From Niveispirillum sp943370215 (GTDB taxonomy: Bacteria > Pseudomonadota > Alphaproteobacteria > Azospirillales > Azospirillaceae), in contig CALRQC020000002.1 in assembly GCA_943370215.1 (NCBI GenBank), positions 62,001 to 126,000 of the forward strand: a stretch of 64,000 nt of DNA, in the 5' to 3' direction. Position numbers and translations under genes: made by a program. This document shows, in pieces, positions 41,734-50,089 of the stretch; the stretch's first letter is position 1; each line of letters opens with the position of its first letter. Under the pieces are notes generated by a model. The model worked only from the letters and a program-made list of their open reading frames with translations. It was not told the DNA's origin and made no database searches.

Positions 41734-43848
41734 TCATATTTGGCCCAGAGTCTTGATCTTCGCCTTGGGATGAATCTCATTTTGCGACATCACCACCGTT
41801 GCTGGTCGGAACCGTTCGATGATCGAGCGGACGAAGGGCCGGATCGGGGGAGATGTCAACAGCACCGGTGCTTCGCCCTGCATGGCGAATTTCTCGAAGG
41901 TCTGACGCACGGCGGTGATGAATTGCTGCAGGCGCGATGGCGCCATGGCAAGCTGCCGGTCATCGCCTTCCTGAACGATGCTCTCAGCAAAGGCCTGTTC
42001 CCATTCCGGCGACAGCGTCACCAGCGGGATATAGCCCAGATCATTGGTGTTGGAGTCGGAGATTTGCCGCGCCAGCCGTGCCCGCACATGCTCGGTAATC
42101 TGGGTCATGTTGCGCGTATAGGCCGTGGCCTCTGCCACCCCTTCCAGGATGGTCGGCAGGTCACGTACCGAAACCCGCTCACCCAGCAGATTCTGCATCA
42201 CACGTTGCAGCCCGCCAATATTGATATGGCCTGGAACGACATCGGCCACCAGCTTCTGATGTTCCTTGCCCATCTCGTCCAGCAGCTTCTGCATCTCCGC
42301 ATAGGAGAGCAGGTCAGCCATATTATCCTTGATCACCTCTGTCAGGTGCGTGGTCAGCACGGTGGGTGGGTCGACGACCGTATAGCCCTTGAACAGCGCT
42401 TCTTCCCGATAGGCCATGTCGATCCACATGGCGGGAAGGCCGAAGGTCGGTTCCGTCGTCGCCTCACCGGGAAGCGAGATGCGGTCGCCGCGCGGGTCCA
42501 TGCAGAGCAGCATGTTCGGCCGGATATCGCCGCGCCCCGCCTCGATCTCCTTGATGCGGATCAGATAAGTATTGGGGGGCAGTTGCAGATTATCCTGGAT
42601 GCGCACAGCCGGCATGATGATGCCGATTTCCCCCGCCAACTGCCGGCGCAGGCCCTTGATCTGGTCGGTCAGCCGGTGCCCGGCCTCCGTATTGATCAGT
42701 GACAACAGACCATAGCCCAATTCCAGCCGGACGAGATCAATGGCCAGTGCTGTGGCAATCGGTTCTTCCGCCGCCGGGGCGGGGGCGGCGGCCTGAGCCT
42801 CCTGCTTGGCTTCCAGTGCCTGCTTCATCAGTCGGGAACGCGGCAGGAAATAGGCCCCTGCGGCCAGCCCGATGGCCAGCACGCCGAAGGAGATTTTCGG
42901 CATTCCGGGCAACATGCCGACGGCCAGCACCACGGCCGCCGTCAGGCCCATGGCCGTGGGGTAGAAGGTGAGCTGGCCGACCACCGCCTTGTCAGTGGAA
43001 CCGGTGGAGCCGGATTTCGACACCATCAGACCGGCGGCCAGCGAGACCAGCAGGGCGGGGATCTGGGAGACAAGACCGTCACCCACGGTCAGCAGCGTAT
43101 AGCTGGCACCGGCCTGGGTGAAAGTCATGCCCTTCTGGGCGATGCCGATGATCATGCCGACGATGATATTGACGAAGGTGATGACCAGGCCGGCCACCGC
43201 GTCACCGCGCACGAATTTGGAGGCACCATCCATGGCGCCGAAGAACTGGCTTTCATCCTCCAGTTCCTTGCGCCGCCGCCGTGCCTCCCCCTCATCAATC
43301 AGGCCGGCGGACAGGTCGGCATCGATGGCCATCTGTTTGCCGGGCATGGCATCCAGGGTGAAACGTGCCGCCACTTCGGCGATACGGCCGGAACCTTTGG
43401 TGATGACGCTGAAATTCACCAGCATCAGGATGCCGAACACCGTGACGCCGATGATGAAATTGCCACCCATGATGAAATTGCCGAACGTCTGGATGACGTG
43501 ACCGGCAGCAGACGCCCCATTATGCCCCTCGCCAAGGATCAACCGGGTTGACGCCAGGTTGAGCGAGAGGCGGAGCATGGTGGAGACAAGCAGAATGGTG
43601 GGAAAACTGCTGAATTCCAGTGGCTTCTGGATCGACAGCACCACCATCAGGATCAGGATGGAAAAGCCGAAGGAAATTGTCAGGCCCACATCCAGCAGGA
43701 AGGTGGGCAGCGGAATGATCAGCACGACCACGATGGTCAGGATACCCAGCGCGAATCCCACCTCGCCACGCTTCACCGCTTCAACGGTAAGGCGCAGGGC
43801 ATCCTTGGTAGAGGCCAAGGGGGTCTGAGGTTGCGACTGGTCGGTCAT
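41734..43848 (-). CDS. flhA: Flagellar export gate protein FlhA
   Basis: The large type III export-gate subunit, 704 aa. Eight N-terminal helices (ALGILTIVVVLIIPLPTFLL; PTILLVSTMLRLSLNLASTR), the conserved FHIPEP-like cytosolic loop (DAMPGKQMAIDADLSAGLID) and a large C-terminal domain (AMWIDMAYREEALFKGYTVV; LPTILEGVAEAT). It pumps substrates using the proton motive force with FliI, which is not in the window. It is 57 bp after flbD. Confidence 0.97.
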   Translation of the reverse strand: MTDQSQPQTPLASTKDALRLTVEAVKRGEVGFALGILTIVVVLIIPLPTFLLDVGLTISFGFSILILMVVLSIQKPLEFSSFPTILLVSTMLRLSLNLASTRLILGEGHNGASAAGHVIQTFGNFIMGGNFIIGVTVFGILMLVNFSVITKGSGRIAEVAARFTLDAMPGKQMAIDADLSAGLIDEGEARRRRKELEDESQFFGAMDGASKFVRGDAVAGLVITFVNIIVGMIIGIAQKGMTFTQAGASYTLLTVGDGLVSQIPALLVSLAAGLMVSKSGSTGSTDKAVVGQLTFYPTAMGLTAAVVLAVGMLPGMPKISFGVLAIGLAAGAYFLPRSRLMKQALEAKQEAQAAAPAPAAEEPIATALAIDLVRLELGYGLLSLINTEAGHRLTDQIKGLRRQLAGEIGIIMPAVRIQDNLQLPPNTYLIRIKEIEAGRGDIRPNMLLCMDPRGDRISLPGEATTEPTFGLPAMWIDMAYREEALFKGYTVVDPPTVLTTHLTEVIKDNMADLLSYAEMQKLLDEMGKEHQKLVADVVPGHINIGGLQRVMQNLLGERVSVRDLPTILEGVAEATAYTRNMTQITEHVRARLARQISDSNTNDLGYIPLVTLSPEWEQAFAESIVQEGDDRQLAMAPSRLQQFITAVRQTFEKFAMQGEAPVLLTSPPIRPFVRSIIERFRPATVVMSQNEIHPKAKIKTLGQI

Positions 43849-43904
43849 GCCGGTTCGATCATTCCATTATATGGCCGGTTCCCCGGACCATTTAAAAAAG
43901 CAAT

Positions 43905-45392
43905 TCAGCCCAGAGCCTCAGTTTCCAGGCCGCTGGCCGGTGGCGGCACGGCGATGCCGCCCTCGCTATAATCCTTCAGCTTGTTGCGCAGGGTGCGGAT
44001 GGAGATACCCAGGATATTGGCCGCATGGGTGCGGTTGCCCAGGGTGTGTTTCAGCGTATCAATGATCAGGTCGCGTTCCACGTCGGCCACCGTGCGGCCG
44101 ACCAGCGGGCGGGTGGCGCTTTCGCCACTGGGGATCACCGGTGCGGGTTGGACCGGCGGGGGCTGATAGGCGGGTTGCGGCTGATAGGCCGATGGCGGCG
44201 TATACCCCCCGGCATTGCCATAGCTGGCGGCCGCGCGGGCAGCAGCCGGTGCCACCGGCGGTGCGGCGGCGGCCGGTGCGGTATAGCTCGGCTCCGCGCC
44301 TGTCAGCAGGATGGCCTCCGGGCCGATTTCCGTCCCGCGGGAGAGCAGCACGGCGCGGTGCATGGTATTTTCCAGTTCCCGCACATTGCCACGCCAATGG
44401 TGGGATTGCAGCATGGCCATGGCCTGGGCGCCGACATTGCGCTGGGGCAGGCCATTGGCTTCGGAATATTTGGCAGCAAAATGCTGGGCCAGCAGGGCGA
44501 CATCGGCCGGGCGTTCGCGCAAGGGGGGCAGGTTCAGGCTGACCACGTTCAAGCGGAAATAAAGATCCTCCCGGAACCGACCGGCCTTGGCCTCCGACAG
44601 CATGTCGCGGTTGGAGGTGGCCAGGATGCGGATATCCACCTTAACCGGCTGGTTGCCGCCCACCCGATCGATCACCCGTTCCTGGATGGCGCGCAGCAGT
44701 TTGGCCTGCAGGCGCAAATCCATCTCGCTGATTTCGTCCAGCAACAGGGTGCCGCCATTGGCCTCTTCAAACTTGCCGATGCGGCGGGCGACAGCGCCGG
44801 TGAAGGCTCCTTTCTCGTGCCCGAACAGTTCAGATTCCAGCAGGTTTTCCGGAATGGCTGCGCAATTGACGGAAACGAAGGGGGCATTGGTGCGCCGGCT
44901 CTTGCGGTGCAGATAGCGGGCCATCAACTCCTTACCCGTGCCGCTTTCGCCGGTGATCAGCACAGAGGCATCAGACGGTGCAATCTGGTCGGCCATGGCC
45001 AGGGTGGCGGCCATGGCGGGATCGCGGCTGACGATGGCGTGGCTTTCCTCTGCCACCGCCTCCAGCACGGCAGCGATCAGGTTCGCATCCGGGGGCAGGG
45101 GGATATATTCCTTGGCACCGGCCCGGATGGCCCGAACCGCAGCCTGGGCATCGGTGCCCACGCCACAGGCCACCACCGGCACGGCGAACCGTTCATTCTT
45201 CAGTTGATCGACCAACATGCCGACGTCCAGCTTGACGTCGATCATCACCAGATCGGCCCCCTGACCCCCTCGCAGCGCGTTCATGGCGCCATCGATGCTG
45301 TCGGTATGCGCCACCTTCGCGCCCTTCTGCAGCGCGATCTTTCCGGCAGCACTGATATAGCCTTCCAGCGTTCCAACGATCAGTAGACGCAT
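43905..45392 (-). CDS. flbD: Sigma-54 flagellar regulator FlbD
   Basis: An enhancer-binding activator/repressor of class III/IV flagellar genes. From ATG 45392 (495 aa): a degenerate receiver (residues 1-120; MRLLIVGTLEGYISAAGKIA) lacks the acidic pocket and the KP lysine but keeps an Asp in LVMIDVKLD. The AAA+ domain has Walker A GESGTGKE (148-155), the sigma-54 loop GAFTGA (195-200) and Walker B GGTLLLDEISEMD. A Pro/Tyr-rich linker leads to a Fis-type HTH (THAANILGISIRTLRNKLKD). Non-canonical receivers are typical of FlbD, which responds to FliX rather than phosphate in Caulobacter. Confidence 0.93.
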   Translation of the reverse strand: MRLLIVGTLEGYISAAGKIALQKGAKVAHTDSIDGAMNALRGGQGADLVMIDVKLDVGMLVDQLKNERFAVPVVACGVGTDAQAAVRAIRAGAKEYIPLPPDANLIAAVLEAVAEESHAIVSRDPAMAATLAMADQIAPSDASVLITGESGTGKELMARYLHRKSRRTNAPFVSVNCAAIPENLLESELFGHEKGAFTGAVARRIGKFEEANGGTLLLDEISEMDLRLQAKLLRAIQERVIDRVGGNQPVKVDIRILATSNRDMLSEAKAGRFREDLYFRLNVVSLNLPPLRERPADVALLAQHFAAKYSEANGLPQRNVGAQAMAMLQSHHWRGNVRELENTMHRAVLLSRGTEIGPEAILLTGAEPSYTAPAAAAPPVAPAAARAAASYGNAGGYTPPSAYQPQPAYQPPPVQPAPVIPSGESATRPLVGRTVADVERDLIIDTLKHTLGNRTHAANILGISIRTLRNKLKDYSEGGIAVPPPASGLETEALG

Positions 45393-45446
45393 CGTCCTTA
45401 CCCTCTTGCCGGTCGGTTCGGCCAAATCGAACAGTCACACATCATG

Positions 45447-46319
45447 TCAGTCAAAGCTGCTGATCCGAAGATCGGGTGGCAGCACCGTATTGATCAGCAT
45501 TTCCAGGCGGCGCGGATTCTCCTGCCGCGCCACCGACCCTGCTGCCAGCAGATAGAGCCCATTCACCATGGCGTCCCGCTCCGCATTGCGATCGATCTTG
45601 GCTGCCAGCGGGGATAGCACCATGCTGCCCAGGATAGCACCATAGAAGGTGGTGATCAGCGCCACCGCCATGGCCGGCCCTACCGATGATGGGTCGGACA
45701 GGTTGCCTAGCATCTGTACCAACCCCACCAGCGTGCCGATCAGCCCCATGGCGGGGGCCACCTCCGCCGCGCGCCGCAGCACGGCTGCCGCCGTGCGGGC
45801 CCGCGCCATGTTCGCTTCGATCTCTGTACGCAGGATGCGTTCGGCATCATCTGCGGGCAATCCATCGACGATCAGTTCCACCGCCCGGTGCAATACCGGC
45901 CAGCCCTTTGTTGCTGCGGCCAGCGGATGCAGCGACAAAGGGCCGTTGCGCCGGGCATGATCGGCCAGCGACAGTGCCGTGCGTGCCGCCGAGGCGACCT
46001 CCGGTGTGCTGGCCACCATGGTTCGGCCGATGGCCTGCGCTGCCGCCCGCATGTCGGGTATGGAGAAGGACACAGTGGTGACCGCCGCCGTTCCCCCCAG
46101 CACGATCAACACGGAAGCCAGATCGAAAAACGCCCCAGCCCCACCGCCCAGCGCCAGGGCGCCGACAATCAGCAGCAAGGCCGATCCCAAACCCACCACC
46201 GTGGCCAGATCCAACCGTCGGCGCAGCCGTGGCAGGGCCGGCGGTTGCGCCGGTCGCACATTCCCATCGGCAGGCGGCGGGCTGCCGGCGCGGGGTTGGG
46301 GGATGGTGCGGTCACTCAT
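45447..46319 (-). CDS. MotA/PomA-family stator-like protein
   Basis: A 290-aa inner-membrane protein of the MotA/TolQ/ExbB family. A Pro-rich, basic cytosolic N-terminus (about 35 residues) precedes four helices (TVVGLGSALLLIVGALALGG; DLASVLIVLGGTAAVTTVSF; VAPAMGLIGTLVGLVQML; AVALITTFYGAILGSMVLSP). The conserved Pro at the start of helix three is present. MotA normally works with MotB, which is not beside it. Its ATG overlaps the fliN stop by four bases (ATGA), so it is tied to C-ring genes. Confidence 0.88.
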   Translation of the reverse strand: MSDRTIPQPRAGSPPPADGNVRPAQPPALPRLRRRLDLATVVGLGSALLLIVGALALGGGAGAFFDLASVLIVLGGTAAVTTVSFSIPDMRAAAQAIGRTMVASTPEVASAARTALSLADHARRNGPLSLHPLAAATKGWPVLHRAVELIVDGLPADDAERILRTEIEANMARARTAAAVLRRAAEVAPAMGLIGTLVGLVQMLGNLSDPSSVGPAMAVALITTFYGAILGSMVLSPLAAKIDRNAERDAMVNGLYLLAAGSVARQENPRRLEMLINTVLPPDLRISSFD

Positions 46320-46648
46320 GACCGGTCCGTCTTGATGATTTCAGTCATGGTGACACCCAGCCGGTCTTCCACCACCACCACCTCACCACGGGCAACAAGC
46401 CGGTTATTCACATAGATATCAATGGCTTCACCAACCTTTCGGTCCAGTTCGACCACAGCCCCCTTGTTCAACCGCATCAGGGTGCTGACCTGCATGTTGG
46501 TTTTGCCCAGCACAGCCGAAATCTGCACAGGAATGTCGTAGACGGATTCCAGATCCTTGATGACAGGCAAGGCCTCCAGCTCGCCACCGCTGCCATTGCC
46601 ACGGTTGCCGTCGAACTCGTTCAGGCTCATATCGTCTTTTGCCGCCAT
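46316..46648 (-). CDS. fliN: Flagellar switch protein FliN
   Basis: A C-ring component with FliM and FliG, working in switching and export. The 110-aa product (from ATG 46648; 46672 and 46630 are also possible) shows the SpoA domain: ESVYDIPVQISAVLGKTNMQ, LMRLNKGAVVELDRKVGEAI, IYVNNRLVARGEVVVVEDRL and GVTMTEII. The N-terminal part is disordered and Gly/Asn-rich. Confidence 0.95.
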   Translation of the reverse strand: MAAKDDMSLNEFDGNRGNGSGGELEALPVIKDLESVYDIPVQISAVLGKTNMQVSTLMRLNKGAVVELDRKVGEAIDIYVNNRLVARGEVVVVEDRLGVTMTEIIKTDRS

Positions 46649-46698
46649 ATTGATCCCAATGCGTGCCGGCATTGCCGGTACCGTTTTTCCCTACCCGC

Positions 46699-47409
46699 TC
46701 AGGCTGCCTGGGCGGGACCGCCGGGCATTTGTTGCAACCCGTCCCCGGCGATCCGTTCGATTTCCGCCCACAGCGCATTCACATCGCGCTCTGCCCCGCC
46801 GGCGGACCAGTCAGCCTTGACATCCATTTCATGCAATTTCGGATCGGCCAACACCGTCACCTGTCCTGCAAAACCATGTCTGAGCGCCATGTCGCCGATC
46901 TTGCCGCGCAATTCCTCGAACCATCGTTCATGGACGCGGAAGACCAGTTTCGGCTCTTCGGCCAGTTCTTCCAGAAAACTGGCGATCACCGCTTCAATCT
47001 CTGCCAGCCCATCACGGGCCACCAGACCGGGCCAGAGCTTGCGGATAATGGCCAGCACCAGGCGGCTGGTGTTCATCCGCCGCAGTTCCGTTTCCTGGTT
47101 CTGCACCGCCAGCAACTGACCAAGGGCGGATTCCACCGCCCGTATAGCAGCGGACAGTTCCTGCTGGGCGGCGGTTTCCGCCTCCTGCATCCCCTGGACG
47201 CGGCCTTCCTGCAATGCTGCGGCACGGGCTTGATCACGCGCCATCTTCACCTGCGCCTGCAGCTCCTCAACCGAAAAGGTGGGGGGCGGCGGCGGCGGTG
47301 GGGGGGCAGGCGGCAGCTCCGGTTCGGGCTCCGGCTCGGGGGTGGCCAACATGGGGGCCGCCCCTTCGTCAAAATCCTGGTCGAAGACGAATTTCTTGAT
47401 CGTTGCCAT
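46699..47409 (-). CDS. fliH: Flagellar export protein FliH-like (FlbE)
   Basis: A regulator of the FliI ATPase and link to the C-ring. After KKFVFDQDFDEG (a FliH-like start) come a Pro/Glu stretch (about residues 24-43, poly-Pro), a coiled coil (VEELQAQVKMARDQARAAAL) and a C-terminal V-ATPase-E-like domain (RLVLAIIRKLWPGLVARDGL; VTVLADPKLHEMDVKADWSA). The 236 aa fit FliH/FlbE. It starts 18 bp after fliF, where fliG would be expected. Confidence 0.87.
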   Translation of the reverse strand: MATIKKFVFDQDFDEGAAPMLATPEPEPEPELPPAPPPPPPPPTFSVEELQAQVKMARDQARAAALQEGRVQGMQEAETAAQQELSAAIRAVESALGQLLAVQNQETELRRMNTSRLVLAIIRKLWPGLVARDGLAEIEAVIASFLEELAEEPKLVFRVHERWFEELRGKIGDMALRHGFAGQVTVLADPKLHEMDVKADWSAGGAERDVNALWAEIERIAGDGLQQMPGGPAQAA

Positions 47410-47427
47410 GGGCTGTTTCTATCCGCC

Positions 47428-49083
47428 TCAGCTTTCCTGGTAGAGCCAGTTGCGGATGATGGATACGGCTTCTTCCGGATGCTTTTCCACGATCTCGCCC
47501 ACCTTGCGCAGGGAGGAGGCGCGGACCCGGCCATCGACACGGTTAATGTCGATCATCTGCTCCAACTCCTCGTTGGCCTGGGCGGCTTCCATGGCCAGTT
47601 CGCGGGCCAGGGCCCCACCGCCGGGGCCGGCCAGTTGCGGCACACCACTGCCATCGGACAGCAGGTCTGGCTCTTCTTCCAACTGTGGCGTCCGATCCAG
47701 CACGCGGGTGATCATCGGCTTGATCACCAGCAGGATGACCAGGATGGCGACGATGGCCATGATCAGCATCTCGGCGATGCGGAGTACATCTTCCTTCGGG
47801 ATGCCCAGAATGGTCTCGTTCAGGCCTGCCAATTCGTCATCCGGACGGGCGAACTGCATATTGACCACTTCCACGACATCGCCACGGGCCGGATCGACAC
47901 CGACAGCCGACTGCACCAGCCGCTGCAACTGCGCCAGTTCCGCTTCGCTGCGCGGCTGATAGGTCTTGGTCCCATCCTCCGCCGTGGTGTAATTGCCATC
48001 CACCAGCACGGCCACGGAAAGGCGGCGCACCAGCCCCGTCTCCCGCTCATGTATTTTGGTGGTCTTGCTGATCTCGTAATTGGTGGTTTCCTCCGTGCGG
48101 TTCTTCTTTTCCGAAGAACCGCCGGCGGAATTGTTGGCAGCGTCCCCATTGGGCAGGTTGGCGGCCACCGTCACCGGATCGATGCCATCCTTATTCTGGC
48201 TTTCAGAATTTTCCGTTACCGCCTGGGTGCCGCGCACCACCTGGCTGTCGGGGTCATAGACTTCGCTGTTGGTGGTGATGCGGTCGAAATCCATCTCCAC
48301 CGACACCCGGGCCTGCACCTTGCCATGGCCGACAGACCGGCCCAGCAGTTCCTCGATGGTGGCGGTCAATTCCTGCTCACGCGCCAGCCGGCGTTCCTCT
48401 GCCGAGGCGGCCATGGCTTCCGGCGAATTCGCCTTGGCGCTGCGCGACAGCAGCTTGCCCTTGTCATCAATGATGGAAACGTTCGACGGCTCCATCTGCG
48501 GTACGGCGGCGGCCACCAGGGTCTGGATGGCCAGCACCTGATCCTTGGAAAGCTGCGTGCCGGGCCGCAGTTTCAGCACTACGCCCGCTGTCGGCGTCTG
48601 GGCCTGCCGGGCGAACAGTTCCCGTTTGGGCAGCACCAGATGCACGCGCGCACTCATCACCGGCTGCAAGGTCTGGATGGAGCGGACCAGCTCCCCTTCC
48701 TTGGCGCGCAGTTGTTGCACGTTCTGCATGAAGGCGGTGGTGCCCAGCCCTTCCGCCTGATTGAAGATCTCATTCCCGACATTGCCGCCGGTAGGCAGGC
48801 CCTGCTGGGCCAGTGTCATGCGCAGGCGCCCCACCTGATCGGCCGGCACCTCAATCCGGGTGCCGTCCGGGCTGGCCTTGTAGGGGATCTTCTGTTGATC
48901 CAGTTGTTGGATGATGGCGCCGCCATCCGACGGGGACAGGTCGCTATAAAGCAGGGACATGGTCGGCGTGGACCATTGCCCCGCGAAATAGATGATCGCG
49001 CCGATCGTCAACAGAACGGCGACACCGATCCCGGCCAGCCGAGCGGGGCCGAGACCCCGCAATGTTTGCAGAAACGACTCCAC
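47428..49083 (-). CDS. fliF: Flagellar MS-ring protein FliF
   Basis: Builds the MS ring, the base of the flagellum. From the GTG at 49083, which has AGGAGC upstream (551 aa); the frame extends to a TTG at 49107. Helix one (GIGVAVLLTIGAIIYFAG), ring-building motifs (YKASPDGTRIEVPADQVGRL; LPTGGNVGNEIFNQ), helix two (LIMAIVAILVILLVIKPM) and the C-terminal FliG-binding tail (GEIVEKHPEEAVSIIRNWLY) are all present. Probably the first gene of the flagellar operon. Confidence 0.96.
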   Translation of the reverse strand: MESFLQTLRGLGPARLAGIGVAVLLTIGAIIYFAGQWSTPTMSLLYSDLSPSDGGAIIQQLDQQKIPYKASPDGTRIEVPADQVGRLRMTLAQQGLPTGGNVGNEIFNQAEGLGTTAFMQNVQQLRAKEGELVRSIQTLQPVMSARVHLVLPKRELFARQAQTPTAGVVLKLRPGTQLSKDQVLAIQTLVAAAVPQMEPSNVSIIDDKGKLLSRSAKANSPEAMAASAEERRLAREQELTATIEELLGRSVGHGKVQARVSVEMDFDRITTNSEVYDPDSQVVRGTQAVTENSESQNKDGIDPVTVAANLPNGDAANNSAGGSSEKKNRTEETTNYEISKTTKIHERETGLVRRLSVAVLVDGNYTTAEDGTKTYQPRSEAELAQLQRLVQSAVGVDPARGDVVEVVNMQFARPDDELAGLNETILGIPKEDVLRIAEMLIMAIVAILVILLVIKPMITRVLDRTPQLEEEPDLLSDGSGVPQLAGPGGGALARELAMEAAQANEELEQMIDINRVDGRVRASSLRKVGEIVEKHPEEAVSIIRNWLYQES

Positions 49084-49192
49084 GGGAACCGCGCTCCTGT
49101 CAGGCAAGGATCGTAGGCCAGACTCTACAAGGGATTAGCTGTGATTTCGAGCAGGATCGCACGACGCCTGTGAATGTCTGGTTAATCAAGTG

Positions 49193-49205
49193 GGCAAATT
49201 TTGCC
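49193..49205. promoter_or_regulatory. GGCAAA dyad upstream of fliF
   Basis: GGCAAA and TTTGCC around one T form a 13-bp dyad about 110 bp before the fliF start. GGCAAA is also the core of FlbD-binding elements described in Caulobacter, where FlbD represses fliF. A second GGCAAAATGC lies at 49275-49284. FlbD binding is an inference. Confidence 0.45.
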
Positions 49206-49225
49206 TGATTTTTTTCGGCTGTGGC

Positions 49226-49263
49226 ATTTTTGGTACGACAAAGCACGGATTTGTACCAAAAAT
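49226..49263. repeat. Inverted repeat between pgeF and fliF
   Basis: ATTTTTGGTAC (49226-49236) and GTACCAAAAAT (49253-49263) are perfect 11-bp arms around a 16-nt spacer. It lies midway between the pgeF stop and the fliF start; it may terminate pgeF or be an operator for fliF. Confidence 0.55.
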
Positions 49264-49306
49264 CCAATCATTCTGGCAAAATGCAACAGTTGCGTCTGGG
49301 ATTGGA

Positions 49307-50071
49307 TCAGGCAAGCGCGATCAGGGAGATGCCGCGCCCATAATCCGGCTCACCGCGTAAGGTAGTGCGGCGATAGGAGAAGAAGCGGTCTTCCTGCGTC
49401 ACAGTATCCTGACCCGCATGGGCAATGTGGCGGATACCGGCGGTGCGCAACCTTTCATCCACAAATCCTGCAAGATCGAACATCCAATGGCTGTCGCGTT
49501 GGCTGGGTTTGAACAGGCGCGCATTGTCACCCTGCAGGGTCAGGAAACGGTCCCGGAACTCCGGTCCAACCTCATAACTGTTCCAGGCGATATGGGGACC
49601 GACAGCGGCATGGATGCGGGTGGGCTCGGCACCAAGATCGACCATGGCGGCGATGGTGGCCGACAGGACGCCCCCCGCAGCCCCCTTCCACCCAGCATGG
49701 GCCGCGCCGATCACCCGTGCCTCGGCATCACAGAACAGCACCGGCACGCAATCAGCCGTCAGAATGCCCAGGGCGACGCCCGGACGATCCGTCACCATGG
49801 CATCGGCGCGCGGCGCCTCCGCCGGGGACCAGGGGGCGGTGACACCGGCTACATCAGGGCTATGCACCTGATGCACGGTGACCAATGCCTCCGGCGGCAG
49901 ATCCAGGGCCCGAACGGCGCGGGCCCGGTTTTCCCGTACATGATCGGGATTGTCGTTGGAGCCCAGACCACAGTTCAGCCCGGCATAAATACCGGTGGAT
50001 ACGCCGCCTTCCCGGGTCATGAAACCGTGGCGGATGCCGGGCAGGTTGGCCAGCAAGGGCAGGGTGATCAT
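49307..50071 (-). CDS. pgeF: Purine nucleoside phosphorylase / laccase-domain protein PgeF (YfiH)
   Basis: A zinc-dependent multi-copper-oxidase-like fold protein (DUF152). Family members act on adenosine/inosine and, in E. coli, prevent incorporation of L-Ser into peptidoglycan. The metal ligands are in place: VTVHQVHSPDV, ILTADCVPVLFCD and GAAHAGWKGAAGGVL. The 254-aa length is standard. It ends a tight operon with the methyltransferase and lgt. Confidence 0.92.
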   Translation of the reverse strand: MITLPLLANLPGIRHGFMTREGGVSTGIYAGLNCGLGSNDNPDHVRENRARAVRALDLPPEALVTVHQVHSPDVAGVTAPWSPAEAPRADAMVTDRPGVALGILTADCVPVLFCDAEARVIGAAHAGWKGAAGGVLSATIAAMVDLGAEPTRIHAAVGPHIAWNSYEVGPEFRDRFLTLQGDNARLFKPSQRDSHWMFDLAGFVDERLRTAGIRHIAHAGQDTVTQEDRFFSYRRTTLRGEPDYGRGISLIALA

Positions 50072-50089
50072 ATTCGGTTTCCTTCCCGA

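Noticed and set aside
44025..45386. 453-codon plus-strand ORF opposite flbD
   Set aside because: Antisense shadow; the sense strand encodes a complete sigma-54 activator.
46663..49116. 817-codon open frame on the plus strand opposite fliH and fliF
   Set aside because: It lies entirely antisense to genes with clear motifs. In GC-rich DNA the opposite frame of a real gene is often open. The translation is His/Gln/Gly-rich without any domain.
49108..49306. Sigma-54 promoter before fliF
   Set aside because: TGGTAC...GCT-like pairs occur, but the distance between the GG and GC elements is 9 or 11 rather than 10 bases.
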